Assembly (NCBI RefSeq): GCF_003602095.1
Contig: NZ_RAHH01000011.1
Span: forward strand, 1 to 64,000
Reading direction: 5' to 3'
DNA: 64,000 nt
From: Rahnella woolbedingensis
GTDB taxonomy: Bacteria; Pseudomonadota; Gammaproteobacteria; Enterobacterales; Enterobacteriaceae
Shown here: positions 9,542 through 16,757 of the stretch, piece by piece
Position numbering within the stretch: position 1 is the stretch's first letter
Layout: each line of letters begins with the position of its first letter
Position numbers and translations under genes: made by a program
Notes under the pieces: model-generated
The model's input: the letters and a program-made list of their open reading frames with translations, nothing else
The model's database searches: none
Told to the model about the DNA's origin: nothing

Positions 9542-9988
9542 TTAGCCTAATGTCTTGGTCAGGAAATACCGCGTATGGGTAGACGGCGCATCTTCAGGCG
9601 TGCGGGTGTCGCGGATATAATCTTCCAGCGCCAGTTGCATCTGGTAGCCCATCCGCTCATAGAATGGCCGGGCCTGAAAACTAAAGGTATCAACCAGCGA
9701 ATAGCGACATCCCCGCGTTTTGGCTTCTGCTTCCGCTTCTGCAATCAGCTGTGTCCCGACATCTTTTCCGCGTAACGACTCATCCACCCACAACATTTGG
9801 ATATACATCCAGTTACCGACCGTTTCCGCCACAATCCCGGCCTGTTTGCTGCCGTTTTCATCTTCTACAAAAACACCTAACGCACGAAATTTCGACTGCG
9901 GGATAAAGTTGCGGTTGAAATTACGCATGCCAGTTTTGATCTCCTCGAGATCGTCTTCCGTCGGGGCATGGCTGAGGCGGGTCTTCAT
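9542..9988 (-). CDS. GNAT-family N-acetyltransferase
   Basis: A 148-residue GNAT protein. The acetyl-CoA motif lies in MLWVDESLRGKDVGTQLIAEAE. The C-terminal RPFYERMGYQ matches the fold's last helix and strand. The substrate is unknown. AAGGA stands eight bases before the ATG at 9988. It is convergent with yfcF, separated by 40 bases. It is the third GNAT gene within 3 kb; the three are not closely similar to each other. Confidence 0.85.
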   Translation of the reverse strand: MKTRLSHAPTEDDLEEIKTGMRNFNRNFIPQSKFRALGVFVEDENGSKQAGIVAETVGNWMYIQMLWVDESLRGKDVGTQLIAEAEAEAKTRGCRYSLVDTFSFQARPFYERMGYQMQLALEDYIRDTRTPEDAPSTHTRYFLTKTLG

Positions 9989-10113
9989 GACAGATTCCTT
10001 TTTTAGTTAACGTTTGGTCGTGGCGAAGCGAAGGCAAAAAAAACAGAATAGTTAACGAGATAGAGGATATGCAATGAGAATGTTAAAAAATGTGGTTTAA
10101 AGCCGGGGCAAAT

Positions 10114-10150
10114 AAAAAAGCCTGTGGAAGTCGGGCTTCCACAGGCTTTT
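10114..10150 (-). terminator. Intrinsic terminator after the DUF1471 gene
   Basis: A perfect 15-bp stem (10116-10130 with 10136-10150) and a five-base loop. Read leftward it ends in a T-run (AGGCTTTTTTATTT). It lies 22 bases after the stop of the small secreted protein gene and could work in both directions. Confidence 0.9.
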
Positions 10151-10172
10151 CAGAGGGTTTTATTACCGGAGA

Positions 10173-10430
10173 TTATTTATAGATTTCAGCGTCAGCGTGC
10201 AGTTTGTTATTACCGGTCACAGAGATGATGCGGTAAGAAGATGCACCTGCGTCTTTAGCCTGCTGAGATAATTTCGCTTCCAGACCGCCGAGGGTGGTGG
10301 AGTTGGCTGCGGAGATTACGCCGATTTTCTGCATGTCATTGGATGGCTGAGTAATCTGTTGAGCCGCGAAGCTACCAAAAGAAATCAGGGAAAGGGTTGC
10401 AGCTACAGCAAAAATTTTGACGTTTTTCAT
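10173..10430 (-). CDS. DUF1471 (YdgH/BhsA/McbA-like) periplasmic protein
   Basis: An 85-residue exported protein. Residues 1-22 form a signal peptide (KIFAVAATLSLISFGSFA, cut after Ala-Ala). The mature domain carries the pattern of the family: MQKIGVISAANSTTLGGLEAKLSQQAKDAGASSYRI. Members of this enterobacterial family affect stress tolerance, surface properties and biofilm. It is monocistronic: a terminator follows, and 406 bases of non-coding sequence separate it from yeaQ. Confidence 0.9.
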   Translation of the reverse strand: MKNVKIFAVAATLSLISFGSFAAQQITQPSNDMQKIGVISAANSTTLGGLEAKLSQQAKDAGASSYRIISVTGNNKLHADAEIYK

Positions 10431-10836
10431 GATGATTAATCCATTCAGGTTTGTGAGAGTGAAAGGTGTTTGCCTTTCGATGGATGCATAATAGGCCGGA
10501 TAGCGGACGATGAAAAACGGATTGATTTGAGTATCTCGTTCAAAATATTTGTTCTATATTTTACGCAATTTTACGTCCCCGTGCGGGTGGCTGACGAAAC
10601 CGCATTCGTGCTGACACAGCCTGAAAGTGCCTTAGATTTCTCTGCGTTTCTCTCCCTTCCTGCTGATTTTGGGCGGTTTTGTCGAAAGGGTGCTAGACTT
10701 TACTTGCAGTTCAAGAAGAGGGGCGTGGGTGTAAAACACACTTTCAGCTCGCAGAACCGGAGCGGTTCTGCTCTTGTTTAGCTAACTTGGTTGAACAATA
10801 TTCACGGTAACGGAAATTTATTCGGAGGAGTCGAAA
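10431..10836. other. Intergenic region between the DUF1471 gene and yeaQ
   Basis: 406 bases without a supported gene. One open frame at 10470-10781 has no start signal or family pattern. A hairpin with an 8-bp perfect stem (10751-10758 with 10764-10771, loop of five) precedes yeaQ and is followed by a weakly T-rich stretch. It may be a leader structure or weak terminator. The ribosome site for yeaQ (GGAGGAG) lies at 10824-10830. Confidence 0.5.
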
Positions 10837-11085
10837 ATGGGAATTTTATCCTGGATTATCTTTGGTCTGATTGCAGGTATTCTGGCGAAATGGATCATGC
10901 CTGGCAAAGATGGCGGCGGATTTATTCTGACTGTCGTTCTGGGTATTGTCGGTGCCGTGATCGGCGGCTATATCAGTACTTTCTTCGGCTTTGGTCGCGT
11001 AGACGGATTTAACTTCGGCAGCTTCGTTGTCGCTGTTATCGGTGCGATTGTGGTTCTGTTTATCTACCGTAAAGTCAGAAGTTAA
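10837..11085 (+). CDS. yeaQ: GlsB/YeaQ/YmgE-family stress-response membrane protein
   Basis: An 82-residue, very hydrophobic inner-membrane protein with three predicted membrane segments and glycine-rich packing faces. The start MGILSWIIFGLIAGILAKWI, followed by MPGKDGGGF, and the end FNFGSFVVAVIGAIVVLFIYRK are nearly identical to E. coli YeaQ as I recall it. Members are induced by general stress; molecular function is unknown. A strong GGAGGAG ribosome site precedes the ATG. An intrinsic terminator follows at 11111. Confidence 0.92.
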   Translation: MGILSWIIFGLIAGILAKWIMPGKDGGGFILTVVLGIVGAVIGGYISTFFGFGRVDGFNFGSFVVAVIGAIVVLFIYRKVRS

Positions 11086-11110
11086 GGTTTCGGCCTTATG
11101 TAGAAATGCT

Positions 11111-11137
11111 AAAAGCCGCGCAAGTCGCGGCTTTTTT
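11111..11137 (+). terminator. Intrinsic terminator of yeaQ
   Basis: A ten-base perfect stem (11111-11120 with 11126-11135), loop CAAGT, and a T-run. It ends just before the convergent antitoxin-like gene. Confidence 0.88.
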
Positions 11138-11144
11138 GTGTCTG

Positions 11145-11339
11145 TTACTCCTGAAGAATCGCCTGATAACAGGCGTCAGGTTCATGCAATCTCATAGCAA
11201 GAATATCGGCTGGAGAACGGCTGTGATGCATGACTGCGACGGGTTTGCCGTTACGATTGATCTGAACAGGTTCACGCTGGACGCTCAAAAGAACATCGCC
11301 AAATTGAGTTTTTACTTCATTAGCGCTTAATGATTTCAT
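11145..11339 (-). CDS. Phd/YefM-like antitoxin without an adjacent toxin
   Basis: A 64-residue protein with the N-terminal fold of Phd/YefM antitoxins: SANEVKTQFGDVLLSVQ, then EPVQINRNGKPVAVM. This half normally dimerises and binds DNA. The C-terminal toxin-binding tail is short here (family members usually have about 75-90 residues). No toxin gene follows; convergent yeaQ lies directly downstream. It is therefore an orphan or remnant antitoxin that may still act as a repressor. A 9-bp inverted repeat lies just upstream. Confidence 0.78.
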   Translation of the reverse strand: MKSLSANEVKTQFGDVLLSVQREPVQINRNGKPVAVMHHSRSPADILAMRLHEPDACYQAILQE

Positions 11340-11347
11340 TTTGCTTC

Positions 11348-11377
11348 CTTCGAATGTTTCGTTCGATTCATTCGAAG
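11348..11377. promoter_or_regulatory. Inverted repeat upstream of the Phd-like gene (likely operator)
   Basis: CTTCGAATG at 11348-11356 and its exact complement CATTCGAAG at 11369-11377, with TTCG-rich sequence between. It starts nine bases upstream of the start codon, where Phd-type antitoxins bind to repress their own operon. Confidence 0.65.
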
Positions 11378-11427
11378 AATTTTACGCCTGATAGCCTCAG
11401 ATTGCCTGAGATTTCATCAATTCAATT

Positions 11428-11811
11428 TCACTCCACCGGCGACGTCGGCAGCCGCACGATGTCCTGATTATCATTGCCCATCCAGTAAACGCCTTCCTTC
11501 GCCCAGAACGGCCCTTCGATAAAATCCAGCAGGTCGGAATACTCTTCGTAGAACTGTTTGCCGTCGCGATTGTACACACGCATATAACCGGAATAATGCC
11601 CACCATCACCCGGCATGGTCATGCGTGGGATAAATTCGAAGGTCCGGAACTCACGCACCACATATTGCTGATTCGGGCTCCACTGCTCGAAGACGAGTTT
11701 CCCCTGTTTCCACCACTGATAACCTGCCGTGATAAGCGCGACCAGTACCGCCAGCGTTACCCAGCGCTTGCGCTGACGCACCAGGGCTTCGTGACTTTTG
11801 ATTTTTGGCAT
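11428..11811 (-). CDS. Small membrane-anchored protein of unknown function
   Basis: A 127-residue protein. A basic N-terminus (MPKIKSHEALVRQRKR) is followed by one membrane segment at about residues 18-35 (WVTLAVLVALITAGYQWW). The rest is a soluble domain rich in aromatic and acidic residues, probably on the periplasmic side. I recall similar enterobacterial proteins grouped as DUF6201, but this is not certain. The ATG at 11811 follows GGGGA. A truncated frame ending at 11840 lies just upstream on the same strand, so the gene was once second in an operon. Confidence 0.65.
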   Translation of the reverse strand: MPKIKSHEALVRQRKRWVTLAVLVALITAGYQWWKQGKLVFEQWSPNQQYVVREFRTFEFIPRMTMPGDGGHYSGYMRVYNRDGKQFYEEYSDLLDFIEGPFWAKEGVYWMGNDNQDIVRLPTSPVE

Positions 11812-11839
11812 TTTGATCCCCAATCAATTTAAAACTATT

Positions 11840-11983
11840 TCACTTCCCGCACAGCTGCGCCTTAATCTCAGGATCCAGCAGGTAATAAAGTCCCTGCGCG
11901 CCAGTATAATGAGGCGAAGAAGGGGCTGACAGCGAAATGATTTTCCGGTGAGCGCCGAATATTTTGCAGCGGGATTTTTAGCA
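11840..11983 (-). pseudogene. Truncated C-terminal gene fragment
   Basis: A frame of about 40 residues ending HYTGAQGLYYLLDPEIKAQLCGK and a stop at 11840-11842. It is cut off at its 5' end at the left border of the 112-bp repeat (11984), just before which the frame meets a stop. The tail looks like real coding sequence and is followed at operon distance by the membrane-protein gene. I cannot name the family. Confidence 0.45.
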
Positions 11984-12095
11984 GGAAAGAAGTGTGAGAT
12001 GCCGCAAACCGCAGCGGCGGGCAGCAAATAATTTGATGCTGACACGCCGCTGGTGAGGAGAATTTTGTCGAAAGAGTGTGATGAACGTTAGATAG
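11984..12095. repeat. 112-bp direct repeat, left copy
   Basis: Matches 15137-15248 with four single-base mismatches and no gaps. The copies are 3153 bp apart and in the same orientation. The right copy contains the urtE stop codon and its original downstream flank. This left copy ends in the same bases (CGTTAGATAG), then diverges. The pair bounds an AT-rich segment holding the beta-helix gene and decayed fragments. Confidence 0.92.
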
Positions 12096-12121
12096 TTTCG
12101 ACTATGACTCACGATGAACTA

Positions 12122-13762
12122 TTAATCTCCATAGTATGCGATGCGAAGCTCCTTCATCACGTTGTTTAGGACATTGTTTTTCATAGTAATTAATACGTCG
12201 AGACTATTATCCAATCCGTGAGATGACGTTTTATTAGGAATATATCCCGGTGTTGTAGCTGTAGCCTGTGTGACAAGATTTGTATCAATCGGTATATCAG
12301 AGATAGCATTTCTATTATTTGTCATCTCTATAAATGGTGTTGTATTACTATTCCCATCAAATGCCGTCATTCTTCTTAGTGAAAGATTTACACTTGATGC
12401 ACCCGCTGGGTTACCTGTGAGAGCATTTTCTCCAAAAGTTAAATAGCATCGCACATCTGCAATGGCTTTCATGTTGTCTGGGATATTATAAAGAAATGAT
12501 ATTTCGGTTCCCGCTTTTGTTGCTACTGTTTTATTTAAGTTGACAATATTTGCATTTGACTTGTCGCTAAACATAATATCACCAGGTCTAAGGTATTTGT
12601 ATTGATATTTCCAACCTTTTATGATGTTATTTTGTAAGTATACAGAAGGTAATTTATCTGTATTGAATTTGAAATTTTTCACATCAAAATTAATAGTGTT
12701 TCCCGTTGCATTAAGGTTTCCAAAATAAATATCATAAAGACAGTTCTTTGTCATTACGTTATCAAAGATATTGTTTTTGGAATAAATGCTAATAGCATGG
12801 TCACAACCATTGGCAGACACTCCATTAATAAAGTTCGGTCTCGATGCATCATTAAAGTCGGCTAATGTATAATACGTTGAAACAGCATTGATGGCATTAC
12901 CAATAAAGATGTTTCTAATGATGCAACCTTTAGCATTATTAAGTAAAATTCCTTCAGATGACTTTGTACGTCCTAAGTTAGGAATGAATATATCTGCGAT
13001 TTCTATATTTTCCACTACGTTTGTAGCAACACCTGAACCATTAGCAGTACCCGACGCCATTGGCTGAATTTGCTTGGCTCGTTTGATGGAGCAGTCTGTG
13101 GAGTTAGCTATGAACCCGATAGAATAATATGTTTTGCTTTGATTAGGAGTAATGACGTGTAAATCATAAGCATGGCACTCATAATTAGAAGGAGTCTCTG
13201 GAGTAACGTCTGAACCAATCCCGATAAGTTGAGTCCATCCTTCTCCCCAAATATTATAAACAGAACAAAATTGGCTATTGACAATATTTACGCCATAGCC
13301 ACCATCAAGGGTGGTTCCGGTATATTTTGCTACGAGGTATAAATCATGTACGGAACATTTCGAGGATTGGACGAACTGTTGATTATCCCTTAAGAAAGTG
13401 CCAAGTTTAGGGTTAACGAAGGATCTATCTGTAACAGATGCAAGTGGGAATGTGCCTGCATTGTATGAAGCTATAGCTTTATCTCGGTTTATTTCATTAC
13501 TTGAACCAATAACTATACAACCACGGCCCTTTATTGCAAATGTAGGGTCTTCCATTACAATACGACAGCAAGAACCCGTACCAAATAGCTCTGTATTGCT
13601 GAATAAAAAAATTGGATACGTAAGACGATACTCAACGTTCGGGGTGGGTACAAATACACTTCCACCCCCTAACTGATGAGCCGCCGTCAGTGCACTTTGG
13701 AAAGCTAAGGAATCGTCTGCTACTCCATCACCTACAGCGCCAAAATCAATAACTGAAATCAT
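12122..13762 (-). CDS. Pectate-lyase-superfamily beta-helix protein (tailspike or depolymerase-like)
   Basis: A 546-residue protein. Its first 45 residues (SVIDFGAVGDGVADDSLAFQ, then ALTAAHQLGGGSVFVP) are the classic start of Pfam pectate-lyase-3 right-handed beta-helices, as in phage tailspikes and polysaccharide depolymerases. The middle is rich in Asn, Ile and Val repeats (for example GCIIRNIFIGNAIN and FDNVMTKNCLYDIYFGN) that fit helix rungs. The last 120 residues may be a separate beta domain. There is no signal peptide. The gene is far more AT-rich than its neighbours and lies between direct repeats, so it was probably acquired. The substrate is unknown; a phage-derived origin is likely but no other phage gene is present. 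Confidence 0.75.
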   Translation of the reverse strand: MISVIDFGAVGDGVADDSLAFQSALTAAHQLGGGSVFVPTPNVEYRLTYPIFLFSNTELFGTGSCCRIVMEDPTFAIKGRGCIVIGSSNEINRDKAIASYNAGTFPLASVTDRSFVNPKLGTFLRDNQQFVQSSKCSVHDLYLVAKYTGTTLDGGYGVNIVNSQFCSVYNIWGEGWTQLIGIGSDVTPETPSNYECHAYDLHVITPNQSKTYYSIGFIANSTDCSIKRAKQIQPMASGTANGSGVATNVVENIEIADIFIPNLGRTKSSEGILLNNAKGCIIRNIFIGNAINAVSTYYTLADFNDASRPNFINGVSANGCDHAISIYSKNNIFDNVMTKNCLYDIYFGNLNATGNTINFDVKNFKFNTDKLPSVYLQNNIIKGWKYQYKYLRPGDIMFSDKSNANIVNLNKTVATKAGTEISFLYNIPDNMKAIADVRCYLTFGENALTGNPAGASSVNLSLRRMTAFDGNSNTTPFIEMTNNRNAISDIPIDTNLVTQATATTPGYIPNKTSSHGLDNSLDVLITMKNNVLNNVMKELRIAYYGD

Positions 13763-13821
13763 TTCGTTAACCTTTTAAGCTAGTATATTGGGAATATTTT
13801 CTGAAATCTCAGGATTAAAAC

Positions 13822-14091
13822 CTATTGGATCAAATTTTTCTGGGTGAGTCGTGCTGAATTTCGTCGCGATTTAGCCAACCATCTTTGTATTACCGAAAGC
13901 GTGTTTTCCTTTATTAAAATGTTGCTAAAGCTAAAAGAATCGATGAAACTACATTCATTATGAGTAAAAGATTTCGTTAGACCAATTATTATTGAGGGTG
14001 TCAGGAGTAGCACAAAAAGTATCTTACTAGATAGGCGTTTTTTGTCATAAATGTGGCAACTGTCATTCCTGATTTCGGTGGGGTGGCCCAT
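13822..14091 (-). CDS. Doubtful small ORF upstream of the beta-helix gene
   Basis: About 89 residues, AT-rich, with one hydrophobic stretch (KILFVLLLTPSIIIGLTKS) and a basic C-terminus. It ends 59 bases before the beta-helix gene on the same strand. I recognise no family and see no convincing ribosome site. It may be a fragment left by the rearrangement that produced this region. Confidence 0.25.
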   Translation of the reverse strand: MGHPTEIRNDSCHIYDKKRLSSKILFVLLLTPSIIIGLTKSFTHNECSFIDSFSFSNILIKENTLSVIQRWLAKSRRNSARLTQKNLIQ

Positions 14092-14310
14092 CAAGCCCAA
14101 AAAATATAAACCTGGATCGCCACCACGCCTCGAATCTTTTACGCCTCCAACCTCTTATTACAATACTAGGGATTGATATCAACCGTATAGCTTGCGGCAG
14201 TGATTTGCAGGAGAATATAAATACATTTTGGCAGAAATGCCTGTATGTAGTTATACGAATTGATGTTTTATTATTTGTGTAAAGCCGCGTTACTCAAGGA
14301 ACAGGAAAAG
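14092..14310. other. AT-rich non-coding stretch within the repeat-bounded segment
   Basis: I see no supported gene, RNA or clear repeat here. Base composition shifts back to GC-rich near 14310, where the alpha/beta-hydrolase remnant starts. Confidence 0.4.
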
Positions 14311-14645
14311 TAATTAATACAACTTCGTCGTCGTTCTGGACGCCTGAAAAAACTGTTACTGGCGCTGATTCTGGTGATTATTACGCTTTTGGGTGTGCGG
14401 ATTCATGACGCCTTGCAGGAGCCGCTGCTGGAGCCCTGGCATAAGCTGGCACCAGACGAGCTGAGTGCTGAGCAGCGGGCGTTTGTTGAGGTAAAGCAGT
14501 AAGTGACGGACAAACTCGATAGAGAAGATCATATCCCCCTGAACCGCTATTACGATCGCAGTCCGATTTAGCCTGAACATTTTGCGCAGGACTAGAATCA
14601 CTCTTATGAGCTGATACCCGCCGGGAAGCAGCATCAGTTCGCTGT
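14311..14645 (+). pseudogene. Remnant of an alpha/beta hydrolase gene (N-terminal part)
   Basis: Reads rightward as a basic start and membrane segment (LKKLLLALILVIITLLGVR), then HDALQEPLLEPWHKLAPDEL. It goes on through TDKLDREDHIPLNRYYDRSPI and PEHFAQD to NHSYELIPAGK. The same frame holds three stops (TAA 14500, TAG 14569, TAG 14593). I recognise the pattern from membrane-anchored enterobacterial alpha/beta hydrolases (LAPxEL ... NRYYxxSPI ... FxQDYNxSY), so the family call is moderate. The catalytic part is missing: the frame gives way to unrelated sequence near 14645. Confidence 0.6.
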
Positions 14646-14953
14646 CTACCGGCTGCCTGCTCAGTTCGTCCACCAGAATCGCGTAATGCTGCGGCCGCTG
14701 GCCGGAAGGTACCGGTGTGATTTCCGGCTGCCAGATTTGGGCATTCTCCAGCCCGTTCATTTCACCGGTCATGTGCTGCCAGTCCCAGCCGTGTGGCAGA
14801 TCAACACGCACCGCATCCGGCAGATTCGGATACCGGCTGGCATCAAGCAGTGGCAGCAGATGCCCGTCGTCGGCCATCAGGTTCATCGCATACTGAAAGC
14901 GGCTATGCCCTTTCAGCGCCTGCGTAAGCCGGTCTTTAACCAGATGCCCGTAA
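14640..14953 (-). pseudogene. Fragment of an unidentified gene
   Basis: Reads leftward from YGHLVKDRLTQALKGHSRFQ through LPHGWDWQHMTGEMNGLENA to QPVDSEL, about 105 residues of plausible protein. It then runs antisense into the alpha/beta-hydrolase remnant. It has no start of its own: a stop lies immediately upstream, next to the hydrolase fragment. I do not recognise the family. Confidence 0.4.
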
Positions 14954-14960
14954 TTTCACG

Positions 14961-15145
14961 TTATGCCTTTAAGCCGCCGACTATGGCGTCCGTGTTGCTT
15001 ACCCAGCCAAAAATCGCGCCCTGTACTTTGATCATCCCTAGTGCAGATTTCTGGAATAATGCATCCAAAACCGCGGTCATTGGCTTCGCGCACGGTGGTG
15101 GTTACGCACAATTCGGTGGTCACGCCGCAGACGATCGGAAAGAAG
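14961..15145 (-). pseudogene. Remnant of an isochorismatase-family amidohydrolase (C-terminal part)
   Basis: The core CGVTTELCVTTTVREANDR is the catalytic-cysteine region of biuret or ureidoacrylate-type amidohydrolases. After GFGCIIPEICT the frame breaks. A second frame gives MIKVQGAIFGWVSNTDA and a stop at 14961, the normal C-terminus of such proteins. So an internal deletion has removed the stretch between them, and the 5' part is cut at the right copy of the 112-bp repeat. It lies directly downstream of urtE on the same strand, which suggests it was once the last gene of the urea operon. Confidence 0.72.
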
Positions 15146-15248
15146 TGTGAGATGACGCAAACCGCAGCGGCGGGCAGAAAATAATTTGATGCTGACACGC
15201 CGCTTGTGAGGAGAATTTTGTCGAAAAAGTGTGATGAACGTTAGATAG
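15137..15248. repeat. 112-bp direct repeat, right copy
   Basis: Partner of 11984-12095 (four mismatches). It covers the last two codons and stop of urtE plus the following 100 bases. At its left border the amidohydrolase remnant begins. Confidence 0.92.
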
Positions 15249-15939
15249 CCACCAGCCCCCGCACGCCTTCCGCCTCCATTTCTTCCCCGCGGCCGCGTTT
15301 GACGATGCTGCCGCGCGACATCACCAGATAGCTGTCGGCGAGTTCTGCGGCGAAATCGTAGAACTGCTCGACCAGCAGAATTGCCATGTCACCGCGGGCG
15401 GCGAGTTGTTTAATCACTGCGCCGATTTCCTTGATAACCGACGGCTGAATGCCTTCGGTCGGTTCGTCGAGGATCAGGAGATTCGGTTTGCACGCCAGCG
15501 CGCGGCCAATTGCCAGCTGTTGCTGCTGACCGCCGGACAAATCCCCGCCGCGACGATGTTTCATTTCCAGCAGGATCGGAAACAGATGGTAGATTTCATC
15601 CGGTACCTGCTTTGCATTGCTGCCGGAAAAGCGCGATAAGCCCATCAGCAGATTTTCTTCGACAGTCAGGCGCGGAAAAATTTCGCGACCCTGTGGGACG
15701 TAAGCAATTCCCGCCTGCACGCGCTGGTGCGGTTTGCGGGAATTGATCACCTGATCCTGCCAGCTGATGGTGCCGGATTTCGCCGGGATCAGCCCCATCA
15801 GGCATTTCAGCAACGTAGTTTTGCCGACGCCGTTGCGCCCGAGGAGGCACGTCACTTCGCCGATTTTTGCCTCAAAAGACAGTCCGCGCAGAATATGACT
15901 GCCGCCATAAAACTGATTCAGTTCATTCACCTGCAACAT
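15241..15939 (-). CDS. urtE: Urea ABC transporter ATP-binding protein UrtE
   Basis: A 232-residue ATPase subunit of the high-affinity urea importer, of the branched-chain amino-acid (LivF-like) type. It shows Walker A GRNGVGKTT, signature DLSGGQQQQLAIGRAL and Walker B LLILDEPTEGIQPS. The opening MLQVNELNQFYGGSHILRG and the DEPTEGIQPS element are typical of UrtE. It is the last gene of the urt block, 11 bases after urtD. Its stop lies inside the right copy of the 112-bp repeat. Confidence 0.93.
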   Translation of the reverse strand: MLQVNELNQFYGGSHILRGLSFEAKIGEVTCLLGRNGVGKTTLLKCLMGLIPAKSGTISWQDQVINSRKPHQRVQAGIAYVPQGREIFPRLTVEENLLMGLSRFSGSNAKQVPDEIYHLFPILLEMKHRRGGDLSGGQQQQLAIGRALACKPNLLILDEPTEGIQPSVIKEIGAVIKQLAARGDMAILLVEQFYDFAAELADSYLVMSRGSIVKRGRGEEMEAEGVRGLVAI

Positions 15940-15950
15940 AATGCAATTCC

Positions 15951-16757
15951 TCAGCGCCCTAAATACACGTCGATAACCTGCTCGTTGGCCTGCACTTCCC
16001 GCAGCGAACCTTCGGCCAGAACCTGCCCCTGATGCAGCACCGTCACGTGATCGGCGATGGTTTCCACAAACCCCATGTCGTGCTCGACCACCATCAGCGA
16101 ATGCTTGCCCGCCAGCTGTTTGAACAGCTCGGCGGTGTATTCCGTTTCGGCGTCGGTCATGCCTGCTGCCGGTTCATCGAGCAGTAATAAATGCGGCTCC
16201 TGTACCAGCAGCATGCCGATTTCCAGAAACTGTTTCTGACCGTGAGACAGCAGCCCCGCGAGGCGATGGCGCTCAGCCGCCAGACGCAGTGTGCCGAGCA
16301 TTTCATCAATGCGGTCGCGCTGCTCGCTGTTCATTTTGGCGCGCAGGCACGCCCATACCGACTTATTAGTTTTCTGCGCGATTTCCAGATTTTCGAACAC
16401 CGTCAGTGCTTCAAACACCGTCGGTTTCTGGAATTTCCGGCCGATGCCGGACTGCGCAATGCGTACCGGATCCAGCTTCGTCAGGTCGGTGCGCTGATCG
16501 TAAAAAACGCGGCCACTTTGCGGTTTGGTTTTTCCTGTGATTACGTCCATCAGCGTAGTTTTTCCTGCGCCGTTCGGGCCAATCACACAACGTAATTCGC
16601 CGACGCCGATGTTCAGCGACAAATTGGTCAGCGCCTTAAATCCGTCAAAGCTGACGTTGATGTTTTCCAGCTGCAAAATCGGATCGGTTTGCCGGCGATG
16701 CTTGTCCGCCAGGTGTGGCTGGGTAAACAGGTCTTCGGTCATGGTCATCGGGCTCAT
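15951..16757 (-). CDS. urtD: Urea ABC transporter ATP-binding protein UrtD
   Basis: A 268-residue LivG-like ATPase. Walker A is GPNGAGKTTLMDVITGKTKP, the signature is LSHGQKQFLEIGMLL and Walker B is LLLLDEPAAGMTDAE. It forms a heterodimer with UrtE on the cytoplasmic face of the UrtB-UrtC channel. The start ATG shares one base with the urtC stop (TGATG), which indicates translational coupling. An N-terminal extension of about 25 residues before the ATPase domain is normal for the family. Confidence 0.93.
   Translation of the reverse strand: MSPMTMTEDLFTQPHLADKHRRQTDPILQLENINVSFDGFKALTNLSLNIGVGELRCVIGPNGAGKTTLMDVITGKTKPQSGRVFYDQRTDLTKLDPVRIAQSGIGRKFQKPTVFEALTVFENLEIAQKTNKSVWACLRAKMNSEQRDRIDEMLGTLRLAAERHRLAGLLSHGQKQFLEIGMLLVQEPHLLLLDEPAAGMTDAETEYTAELFKQLAGKHSLMVVEHDMGFVETIADHVTVLHQGQVLAEGSLREVQANEQVIDVYLGR

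Noticed and set aside
10470-10781. 103-codon ORF before yeaQ
   Set aside because: It lacks a ribosome site and family pattern and crosses the hairpin before yeaQ.
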